A stretch of 64,000 bases of DNA from Pectinophora gossypiella. Taxonomy: Eukaryota; Arthropoda; Insecta; Lepidoptera; Gelechiidae. Below, one piece after another: positions 8,903-19,500 of the stretch. The stretch's first letter is position 1. Each line of letters opens with the position of its first letter. The DNA lies in contig NC_065417.1 of NCBI RefSeq assembly GCF_024362695.1, positions 7,557,001-7,621,000 of the forward strand, in the 5' to 3' direction. The notes under the pieces were generated by a model. The model saw only the letters and a program-made list of their open reading frames with translations, was not told the origin of the DNA and made no database searches. Both the position numbers and the translations under genes were made by a program.

Positions 8903-11824
8903 ATGAGTTCGACATCGGAGCAAACTACGAAAGGAGACAAAATGAGTGCATTTCAAGAAGAATCTCTCTCACATCTAAAGTTACCTGATGACCACACAGT
9001 TACGAAAACTATTGTCACGTCGCCGAATATCTACAAACCCGTGGGTCCCTACAGGTTTGCCATTTAAGTTACTACTCAATTCACCCAACACATTATTACT
9101 ATTGCAACCACAATTATTCGTTACTTTCTTAAAGTTTTAGTGGCTTCTTATTTTTTCGGATACTTTTTTCACTAGTAAGTAGTAATATTTTACCGTAATT
9201 TATTTTATGTGTGTTATCAAGTGCGTAAGGAGGTAGTTGTGTAGAATTCGACTTCAAGTTTGAATCATACATACTTAATTGATATCACGTGGTGTCCAGT
9301 CCCCTAACTACTATATGGGCCTTGAACATGGCTGGTGAGGATTGGGTGTATGTACTATATACCTCTGCCTACCCCTGTAGAGATACAGATGTGATGCTAT
9401 GTTATATGATATGTAGAGTATCCTATTTTCCTTCCCTTGTTGGTCTGGTTGTGCCAAGTACTTTGACAGGACGTAAATAACCCAAAGTAAAACATGCAAC
9501 CAGTCCTAAAATGTCTCTGAGTCGGGTTGAATACCTATTTATGAGCATAAACTTATAATTGTATAAATGTAGGTAATTACCTACTCCTAGTTGTGAATGT
9601 TTAAAACGCTGGTTCATATCCGGCTCACCCGTCTATCCGGTTGGGCTCACGATCCGGAGGTCCCGGGTTTGAATCCCGGTGGGGACATATCACAAAAATC
9701 ACTTTGCGGTCCCTAGTTTGGTTAGGATATTAGAGCCTAATCACCTGATTGTTCAAAGTAAGATGATCCGTGCTTCGGAAGGCACGTTAAGCCGTTGGTC
9801 CCGGTTACTACTTACTGATGTATGTAAGTAGTCGTTACATGAGTCATGTCAGGGGCCTTTGGCGGCTCAATAATAACCCTGACACCAGGGTTGATGAGGT
9901 AGTAATTCACCTCACAACCCACACGATAGAAGAAGAATATCCGGCTCAAAGGAGCATGTTAAAATGAGTGTGGTTTAATTACTTTCACCACTAGTAGACT
10001 GTACTTAGTAAAAACGCTGATTGTTTTGCCACTTCGCATTTAATTTACTTTAAGTAGTTACAAAGGTTACTAAAATGTCCGGCAATAAGAGATAGACCTA
10101 TGAATATAATATTAAATAAAAAGTATAGATTGTTTTTTCAACCTTTTTTTAAAAGGTATTTTTATGTTATAATTGTCAACAATTCTTATCAACAGTACTA
10201 ATACTAATGATAAATCGTCAAGTGTAAAGTTTTGATATAAGTATAAAAACACTTCTTTTTACATAATCAATGGGGAGACATTGTTGAAATCACTTTGTAA
10301 CTTATTTATAAATACTTTGTTACGTACTTACTCCCATTACGATCTTGTATCATGAAATTCAACTAGCAGTTAAAAAATGCAACTTCTTATCTAAGTAATT
10401 CTGCAGACTATTGTACTTAATAATAATAAGCTCTGAGACTGGATGAAATAAACGGCTTAATATTGATTGCATATAGAGCCGGGAAAAGTGGACACCGCAA
10501 ACAAAATTAATCAATTAAATTCATCGAAAGTTAATAGATGTTGTAGGTAAGCGACTGTTTAGCCCGTCCCACATAAGTCACGTTTTTTTTGGCCGTGACT
10601 TATTGTAGTTTTGCCGCAAATAGCATTAACTACTTGGCTGGACAAACAGATTAAAACGTCGTTTCGAATACTACATAGTACAAACTGAAATAAGCGCGTC
10701 TCTATTGAGCCTTGAAATGTAGTAACATGTTACGTAGGTATTTACTACTACGTGTGTCTATGATTAATAATGTATTCCTTTCCAGTCAAGCCGTCCTAGT
10801 GGACAGGACGCTTTACCTGTCTGGGGTACTAGGCCTGGACCCCAATGGGCAGATGGTGAAGGGCGGGGCGGAGGCGCAAACGCGGATGATCCTCATCAAC
10901 TTGCGACACGTGCTGGAGGCCGGCGGGGCTTCCCTGGCGTCCGTCATCAAGACCACCATCCTCCTCGCCGATATAGACGACTTCCGAGTTGTCAACCAAG
11001 TGTATTCAGAATGTATGTCTGTTGTCTTTATTATCTTTTTTATACGGTTCAGTTTTTAATAGTTCCTAAAGTTTATACTGCATGATCCAACAACTAAACT
11101 TAAACGAAATATTGTAGAAATATAATAAAACATAGAAAAACCAATTACAGAGTTTACACAAATAGACATACCTATTACGTAGGCTTCGATTATAATAATA
11201 GCCTATTATCATTGCAATCATCACTGTGATAATGGTCCATAGTTTTATTTCATTCTAGCTTTACAAATGCGTATACAGACGTAATGAAACTTAATACGTT
11301 TATACATGTAGTAGATTTTTAATGATATTCACGTTGATGTGTTACATAAGTAAAAATAAATATCATGCCTATTTCCCAAAGGGGTAGGCAGAGAGCACGG
11401 AATTCAACTTAGCACGACGCTTCTTCCACTCTCATCAAAAATACACACTGGCCGATTTAGAACTCTTTTTTCAAAACTTTTTTCCTGAATTGAATTGCGG
11501 TATTGTTCGCGTCCTGAATTTAATGTTTGCGTTAGACTTAGACAACAATCTCACCAGATGGTAAGTGAAGATGTAGCCTAAGGGGTGCAGTGCACGCTTA
11601 CCTTTTAAGTACCTATTCACTCACAGTTAATGTATTACATTGTTGTTTCAGTCTTCCAAAAGGACTGTCCAGCGCGGGCGACCTTCCAGGTGGGTCAGCT
11701 GCCGCTGGGTGCGCTCGTGGAGATCGACGCTATCGCGCTGAGCGGCGCCGATCTCGTCATCACAGAGGCCGGACCATGTCCCTGCTCCGTCGAATGCGAT
11801 CGCAAGGAAATGAACGACCCGTAA
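8903..11824 (+). CDS. UK114: RidA/UK114-family imine deaminase, copy 2 (3 exons)
   Basis: The exons are 8903-9054, 10786-11012 and 11652-11824, totalling 183 codons plus stop. Intron positions and phases are identical to copy 1, and exon 2 has exactly the same length (227 bp), so the pair arose by tandem duplication of the whole gene. Family blocks: SPNIYKPVGPYRSQAVL, TLYLSGVLGLDPNGQMV, AEAQTRMILINLRHVLEAGG, IKTTILLADIDDF and CPARATFQVGQLPLGA (with the active-site Arg), then VEIDAIA. It differs from copy 1 in its N-terminal tail (MSSTSEQTTKGDKMSAFQEE) and a longer C-terminus ending SVECDRKEMNDP. AATAAA at 11830 is the likely poly(A) signal. Imine hydrolysis is inferred from the family. Confidence 0.92.
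9628..9936 (+). mobile_element. complete tRNA-derived SINE with 12-bp target duplication
   Basis: The head carries pol III box-like sequences, with a tRNA T-arm-type B box (GGGTTTGAATCCCGG). The body ends in ACGATAGAAGAAGAAT. It is flanked by ATATCCGGCTCA at 9616-9627 and 9937-9948, a perfect 12-bp duplication. It lies in intron 1 of UK114 copy 2. Relatives lie at 7916-8056, 26385-26645 and 41578-41881. Confidence 0.88.
11340..11445. repeat. SINE-type fragment
   Basis: ATCATGCCTATTTCCCAAAG, then GGGGTAGGCAGAGAGCACGG, matches a motif also seen near 25640 (CACGCCTATTTCCCACCGGG) and, inverted or diverged, near 9350, 42300, 43440 and 53230. The recurrence inside one window supports a dispersed repeat. 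It lies in intron 2 of UK114 copy 2. Confidence 0.5.
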
Positions 11825-12369
11825 CATCAATAAAACCAAGTCTATAGTGCACACGAAAACCAACCTATCGTTAAACCAAAACTAACATTTCACTTAATAT
11901 TCCGAAGTTTTTTCAAAATAAATTAACTTCTTGCTAGAAATCAGTAAAAGCAGTTTCCTTCGCAAAAACCCTACCGCACCCGATATTGTCGCTGCCGTAG
12001 ATAAAACGTAACAAATTATTCTTAATGCGTCTAAAGTTGAAACGTTAGGGAATAAATTAAATTCTACAACTCTTTGTGCTTTCGACCTCGAGAACTCCAC
12101 GCGATATAACAGATGACCGAGTTCAGTGGCTATCGTAATTATTTCGTAGCTCACGGTAGCCTGTAGCACGTGCTTAAGGTCTAGGGTCAAACCAGTGTAG
12201 CGTTCTAATAAATTAAGTGCACGTGCATAAGGGCACTTATTAACTACAAGCTTAACTAATTACCTTCTGTTATCCAGAAACCTTATAAAATTCCTTCAAA
12301 CGAAATTGTTAGAAACAACCTTAACGCCCAGATTTTCAGACACAATAGTTAAACAATGGCGTTTGGTTT

Positions 12370-12560
12370 TTAAAACTTAATTCGGTTTTCGGTTTCGTGC
12401 TCAGCGGTGAAGGAAAACATCGTGAGGAAACCCACATTTCCGAGATATGCATTTTAGGAGGTATGTGACCTAACTGTATTGGGCTGGTTTTCCCTTCGCG
12501 GGTTGGAAGCTCAGATAGGCAGTCGCTTCTGTAAAAAACCGGACCTGTCAAATTTTTAAG
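12370..12560. repeat. dispersed lepidopteran-type repeat
   Basis: The segment with GGAAAACATCGTGAGGAAAC, GGTATGTGACCTAACTGTAT and GGCTGGTTTTCCCTTCGCGG has the look of a widespread moth retroelement 3' region. I recognise the wording from general knowledge of such repeats. Only one copy is in this window, so the call is tentative. Confidence 0.45.
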
Positions 12561-12740
12561 TTATGTTTAACAGGATAATGCATTCGGTTTTACGACTTTC
12601 AATATTCCTTACTTTTTCTTATTTAACTACTAAGACTTCGAGCAGGATGCTAGAGTAGAAGTAATCATATAATGTCAAATATGTTTTCGTTGCTACTCGT
12701 ATATTCTAATAGAAAATATTATATGCAGAATCAGAACCAT

Positions 12741-12874
12741 GGGCCTTATTTTTTAATCGCTCGCCTTAGCACGTGCGAAAGCATATATCTATCTCTTGCA
12801 AATGACAAGTTCTGATGTGCTACTATTATATTTGCGAACGTGAGATAAAGTTGAGCGATTCAAAAATAAGGCCC
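12741..12874. mobile_element. palindromic MITE
   Basis: The left end GGGCCTTATTTTTTAATCGC is mirrored by the right end GAGCGATTCAAAAATAAGGC and CC. The total is about 134 bp with a short loop and no coding capacity. No clear target duplication was seen. Confidence 0.7.
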
Positions 12875-13132
12875 CAGAGTCGTGTTAGACACAATATTGG
12901 AGTTCCAAGACATGGATCAAGATCAGTTCATTCAAGATCAAATTTAACAATTAAGACCACGTGCAACCTTCATTTATCGTAGAAATTGGTACTACGAAAT
13001 ATTTTTTAAACCTATGTAAAGATCTACCAAACCTCGTATAATAAAATATGCATGCACCGTAATATATTTAACGATATAGAAAATGGCAGCCCCTCATATT
13101 CTGTGTGGTATATAATACGTAACATTATTTTT

Positions 13133-13800
13133 TCGTAGTTGCTACGACTTTGCTACGCACGTACATCCTAATCAAATGTATGTAGAGGTAACGATCATCG
13201 TGTAAGAACAAAATATTCGGTTTTATATTATGGAGTTAGTATTTAATAATAAAGATAACTTTAATTTATTCAGTAAAGAAGCAGGTACCTAACTTGAAGT
13301 ACTCGTATTTTTGTTTGATACGATTATTTTTTTTATTTTATTTTGTTTGGGGAGCTTACAGCTTAATTCACAGAATGTTACACATAGTAGAAAGTAAAGG
13401 CCAAGTTACTTCACATCCCAAGCGCATGACGCGTAGCTTCATGTAATCGTATCTATATGAAGTACTACCGATTTCGTCTCGTTTCAGATACGACAATACT
13501 GACCTATTTCTAAAATATAATTATGGAACTAGGAGAACCACGTATCTGCTATGAAATATTTTTTGTTGCTACGAAGTTGCTACGCGTGGGTGCAACGTAA
13601 TCGAAGGTATAAGAAAAATAACCAAAACTGATGTAAAAGTCGATAATGGAGTTTTAAATTTGGAGTGTGTCATCAACTAAAATAACGGACCACCCCTCTT
13701 ATAGTGTAGACATTCAGAACTGGACATTGCTTTTCTTTGCTACGAAGTTGCTACGTCAACATCCCAATTAAATGTACCTTCGTTCTATCGATTCTTGTGT
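13133..13800. repeat. three diverged repeat units with GCTACGAAGTTGCTACG
   Basis: The words TAGTTGCTACGACTTTGCTA (about 13136), GTTGCTACGAAGTTGCTACG (13565) and TTTGCTACGAAGTTGCTACG (13736) are each followed by loosely similar sequence, such as ATCCTAATCAAATGTA against ATCCCAATTAAATGTA. The spacing is about 430 and 170 bp. Divergence is high. Confidence 0.5.
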
Positions 13801-13849
13801 TATACAATGCAGTTCCAAAATTTAGATCACTACACACATAACAATTGGG

Positions 13850-13915
13850 GTATTCAGAGGTACATCCATCACAAGATGAATTAAGTACCCACACCTCGCA
13901 GAGTTTTCTGTTAGA
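13850..13915 (-). repeat. SINE 3' fragment
   Basis: GGTATTCAGAGGTACATCCA followed by TCACAAGATGAATTAAGTAC parallels 18240-18305 and the tail of the SINE at 45800-46195 (inverted, CCTCTGACTACCCC). It is a truncated copy. Confidence 0.6.
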
Positions 13916-14471
13916 CCATCGTAGCGGTGATGAGTCTTATCGCCATATAACTATTATCAACAATCATGATTTAAAGATTATTTTATATTCTCAATGATGA
14001 AAGATCAAAGGTTAACTTGATCTACTGTGGTAGCTTATCAGATTTGTAGATGGCTGGTGTTAGATGGATAGGCTAGATAGATCGAAAACCTGGCCTGACC
14101 TACAGTCCAGATCGTGAAAGCCGTGCGTGTAAAGTACATTTAACAGGTTGCCGAATATATAACCACTGATTTCGAATCTGATAAACAAAATTGAAGGTTA
14201 TATAATTTCGTTTTTCTTGGAGACTGTTAACACATTTTTGGGCCATTACCTACACTTTGTTGATAATGAAAATGTTGCGTTGACCAAATCGCAGGTAAAT
14301 ATTTCCTAGTATAAGAGGTAAATAACGCGACATACAAATAATATAAACGTGAAAGTTCATGACGATGTTTGTTTCTCATTAACGTAAAAGTACCGAATGG
14401 ATTTTAAATATTTTTTTACAATAACATAGGTAGTTCATACATTAGAATTAAACAGGCTATAAGTTAACATA

Positions 14472-14575
14472 AACAGCCTATATGTATACGTGTCACGCTT
14501 GGGCACAGTCGTCAATCGGTGGGAGTATGGAGCATACTCCATCACGCTGCTCCACTGGGGGTTGCACAAGCTTGG
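14472..14575. repeat. SINE fragment (ATAAACAGCCTATA family)
   Basis: ACATAAACAGCCTATATGTA, GGGCACAGTCGTCAATCGG and GGAGTATGGAGCATACTCCA match the copies at 16941-17013 and 21645-21915. It is truncated. Confidence 0.65.
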
Positions 14576-16573
14576 TTACCGTCTCACACATGGTTTAGGC
14601 GTAGAATTATTATATATTCTTTTATGTGCCTAAACCGTAGACCGATTTGCATGAAACTTGAAGTTTACGTAGCCGAAAAACTAGTATTTACTAATCCTGT
14701 ATTGTTCAGAACAACTGTTCATGGTTAAACATATGCATGCTTCAGAAGCTTTGTCGTTTCTTTAACGACCTTAACTTCTATAGGTGGTACTAAAGATAGG
14801 ATGTTATTTCGCAACTGGTGAAGTGCATGCAACAATTACAGTAGTGTTCTATATTAAGTTGCATGCTACGGAGCAATGTTTCAGAAATCTCGCATCGTGA
14901 TAAAAAGTTAATTTGAATTTTGAGTGAAATTTGGTTTTCACATTTAAGAATGTAGCTGCATGTGGTTATGATGGTTAGTTAGAGACGTGTAGAAGATTCG
15001 AATGGATTGCTTTTTGACATGACATGTGTGTAAAAAATGAGTATGTAGATGGTTTCATTTGTTTCCATTTGTATTGATAAAAGGTTCACCGGCCTCCCGC
15101 GGAGCAACGACTCGAAGGGTTTATAACTTTATGTGAAACGAATGTGCGTGACTGCGTTAATTGTTGCGTTCTACTACGTCTTACAAACTGTTGATGGATA
15201 AACATAACGTTGGAAGCTGGGTAAATAAAATAAAATAAATTAGAAGAGCATGCTCAACAGTCCGATTACATTGTTTTTTATTTACAAATCGTTCTGCAGT
15301 AGCAGGGTACGGTCACGAGCATTAATATGTGTATACACACTTTGGTACCATGTCACATTAACTTTTTGGACAAATTGAAGTCTCACTAAATGTCAATTGT
15401 GTTAGTGCGACAGAGTCCTAAAGTAGGTAAGTACATTATATTGATAATGACTATACCCCTGGAGAGCGACTTCAACGCTGGTATTTATTGTTATTTACGG
15501 TTGTGGCGATCGACAGTAAGGCAGCGATGATTCTTGGAGCGATAACAAAAATCTTCTAAATCAAAATGGGGTACACGTCTACATAATTGCCCGGAGCTAT
15601 TTATGATATCACTGTAGTAAAACGGTACAATTTAAAAGGAGACTATTTTTAAAATTGTGACCTAGAGGGGGTGGTCATGAACACGAGAGACCGACACCCT
15701 CTGGGAGGGCCGGCATAATTTATTTAACAAGTACCTCCTCACATTGCGTGAACTATTAAGAACTGTTATGTTTATAACGCTCCTCCTGTTAAGCTTTATT
15801 TAAGTATGGGTTTACAGAGTTTATAGCGACGCACATAAATAACTTGGGCGAAACTAAACATCTGGTAAAAAACACACCCTAGTAGTATACTGATTACCAT
15901 TAACTTAGTATTATTTAAGGGTGTCGGTATAAAATGAATACTCTTTACTTCTAGAATATCTAAGGTATTTCGTCAAAGCATAAATAAGCAAACTTATGTT
16001 CTTTTTTCTCTGGTAATACTCGGCTCCTATGTGTCTGTAGATAAGTACCTATATGAATTTACTAATTCAGATAAGTTATTAGAAAAGATAATAGCTTTTT
16101 AGATGTTACAATTACCATATTATATCTCAAAATCTTGGAAGTTTCTCATTTAGACCAAACACTAAAATATTCCCCTTCATGCAATCTGTGACTGACTAGT
16201 GATTGATTTATTTAGTTTAGGATTGATCGTGGCGTTCCTTTGTTTATTGCTGCACGAAAAGAACGTTAAAAGCCTTCGCATTGAAATTCGAAGGAAGAAA
16301 GGTCTTTTGCTAAACAATGCGCGTCAACGTAGAGGAATGTAGTACGTCGGTTTAATTGGAAAAACGCGATGGGGGTGCGAGGTCAGTTGAGTGGGCTCCC
16401 TCCTCCCATAATAGGTAGTTTAGTGGCCACGATACGATCTCAGGCAGCGCGCAGTCGGAGTTGGTGCGCCCGCTCGGTCGGCCGCTATTGAACCGGACGT
16501 CAGACGCCGGACGCCGGACGGCGGCGATCATCCGACACCTCTCCCGAATGGCAGCTCCATCGACATAACGACC

Positions 16574-19500
16574 ATGGGCTGCACAAGCAGCGCTCCAAAC
16601 ATGACTCCCTCGCTCTCGCATTCAGGTACTAACCACTTCTAATCATCACACTATCAATGTTATTGTGTAAGGCATTTGTATATTTTCATAAACCAGTTTT
16701 TAAAAGCCACTATTTCAAAGGCTGCATATAAAGCGTTTTAATCATAGAATTTCAAAAAATTCGCGTTTTAATTTAATAGGCAAATTGAATATTATTACTC
16801 TACAAGCAAATAAATTATAAAATACCGGACACGCGAACTAACAGTAGGTACTGTAGTAATCGAATTATTTAACCATAAAATGATTAAAAGCTGGCGAATT
16901 TCTTTACGTTTTCAAGTTTAACTGATTTAAGTTTAATTTAACAACATAAACATAAACTGCCTATATACGTCCCACTGCTGGGCACAGGCCTCCCCTCAAT
17001 CAACCGGAGGGGGTAAGTTTAATTTACCCTTACCTAATTATTATCGTGTTTGCTGGTAAAATAAGAAAAACATTCACTTTCTTACAAAAATAATAAGTAG
17101 GTAGTAAAAACTGTGGGAACTTAAAAGCTTGTTTATAAGCACTCGAAAACTTTTGGTGTTACCTGGAGGCAGGTACATAGGTTTTATTTTCTACTGCTGT
17201 TTTTAATACCAGCAAATATTTAGATACAAATAGAGACGGTAATTACAAGAGTACTTTGATTTAACTAAATATGCAGTTGTACAATAAATGTAGCTACGTA
17301 AAATAACAACCTGCCTGTTGCACTCGTCTAAATTTTTTTGTAGCTTTTTGTAGCTTCTAACTACCAATAATGGAAATGTGGTTTTATAAATGCGGGTGAA
17401 ATTAATGTAAAATAATTCATGCATAACTAGTTTTTTAAGTAACAATCTACATCTTCCATTCCATTACGCGAAGCGAGGGCAGAGTCGTGCTAAGTGTTTA
17501 AGGTCAATATTAAGGCTGAGTTACCGGCGGACGTGTATTAATCACTGAGGTTCCTGTACAACACACGCCTGACATTATCGACTCAACTCTATTCGCGAAG
17601 GAATTCTGTTTAGCTTGTGTTCGACCGCGCTTAGCTTTAAAAGGCAAATCTTTTTTGCAAAAAAACCAAGACGGGAAGGCCGAACTCTTTCTTTGTTAAA
17701 TAACGGCATAAGTTGTTCTTAACACATAGTTGCAATAAAAGTTGACATACAAATTAAAAATAAATTAAATGTAACTTATAATTATTAAATCATCATCATC
17801 ATCAGCCCATTAACGTCCCCACTGCTGGGGCACGGGCCTTTCCTACGGATGGATAGGGAGATCGGGCCTCAAAACCATCACGCGGGCCCAGTGCGGATTG
17901 ATGGTTATTAACGACTGCTAATGCAGCCGGGACCAACGGCTTAACGTGCCTTCCGAAGCACGGAGGTGCTCGAGATGAAAACTTTTTTTATGTGGTCACC
18001 CACCCTATGACCGGCCTTTGCGAAAGTTGCTTAACTTCAACAATGGCAGACCGAGCTTGTTTACCGCTGCGCCACTGAGCTACTCAGCTTAATTATTAAA
18101 TATCATCATTATTAAATATCAATATCAATTATTACCTAAATCATTACTTTTTGACTTACTTTCTATTAGAAATAATCTTTGAACCAATGAAAAAGTAATT
18201 GATATTAAAACAAACAAAAACAACAAACATAAGCTAGTAGGGTAGTCAGAGGTACATCCATCGCAAGATGAAATAAGTAACCACACCTCACCGAGCTTTC
18301 TGTTGATATTGATCACTTATTATTCTGATATTCACGATTAATCAATTTCGACAACTCATATAATAATGCCTTACACGATTAGTAGGTAAAAGAAAGACAA
18401 AGAAAACAAAACACTGTACGTATTCAGGCAGACTAATGTTTTAGTACCTACTTTTAACTTATATTTAAATGAAACTTGAACATGACGTAGTTAAAGAGTC
18501 GTCAATTAAATAAAGCACCTTCCACGGACCTATTTTAATGCACGTCATACTGAGGCAATGTAACTTAGCTATTTTTAGAAACCTACAAGTTTATAAAAAC
18601 AGCTTTTAATTAGAAATAACTTTTACAGAGAAAGACCTGAAGTTTTTAGACGAAGCAGACGAGAAACAAATGAAAGAAGGCGAAGAAAAAGAAGTCAATC
18701 ACGAGAAAGGAAAAGAGTCAAACGGAATTCAGGTGCTTCCTACGTGTGATACATTAGGCGACTCTACGCAATTAGATAGACATATCAAATCACTTGTAAA
18801 TACTACGTCCACTGCGGATCTCCAACAAGGTAGTATACAAATAAAGACAGCACCTACTAATTTGTACAAAATAACTATGTTTCAGCACTCAAGAAATGCA
18901 CAATATGTTTGTTTGCTTACGCGGCAGCCGCATTTGTTTGTTTACAGTATAAGATATTAGATTGCACATCTAGAGGGTGCATTCAGTCGCGCTGTTTCCG
19001 CCTCTTGGTACCCTATATATTTACAACGAGTACTAGTGCGGCATACGTATCTTTACATGTCATCTTATATTTTTGTCGGTTGATTTGTATATTATTATAA
19101 TTGTGATTTAGCGTCGATTGAAATGTACTTTAGTGGTGTACAGACTTAACGTGTACAGACGAGGCTGAAATCGCTGAATATCCAGCGATCGACTTTCGCG
19201 GTAAATATTTATAACGTATACGTAACATAACGTCACCTTTTTAACGTCACCGTCGCCTTTTTAAACCACGTAAGCGACTTTAAGAAAAATCACATTCGGA
19301 TGGAAGTAAGAGAAGTATGTCAGGATCGAAGCAAATGTAATTCCATAGTCTCTCCATGTAATTCTTACCCCGGCGTTTGTTAATAGAATCTCGCAATAGA
19401 CAAGCTAATTTGGATCTAGATAAAAAATTGTGGTCTCAAATTTTGCCCGGATCGAAATAAATTGAAAGAAATCGAGGTTTTGTTGAAGAAAATCAAAGAG

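Larger units (their letters stand above)
11825..16573. other. gene-free region with repeats
   Basis: These 4.7 kb lie between UK114 copy 2 and the MGCTSS gene. They hold a dispersed repeat (12370-12560), a palindromic MITE (12741-12874), three diverged copies of a GCTACGAAGTTGCTACG-containing unit (13133-13800), SINE fragments (13850-13915 and 14472-14575), and otherwise AT-rich sequence. The last 200 bp before 16574 are GC-richer and probably form the promoter and leader of the next gene. No convincing exon was found. Confidence 0.5.

Noticed and set aside
9628..9936. A genuine tRNA gene at the B-box-like sequences
   Set aside because: A and B boxes are present but no cloverleaf closes, and the 3' body and target duplication show a SINE. 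The same applies to the other SINE heads, and no true tRNA was seen.
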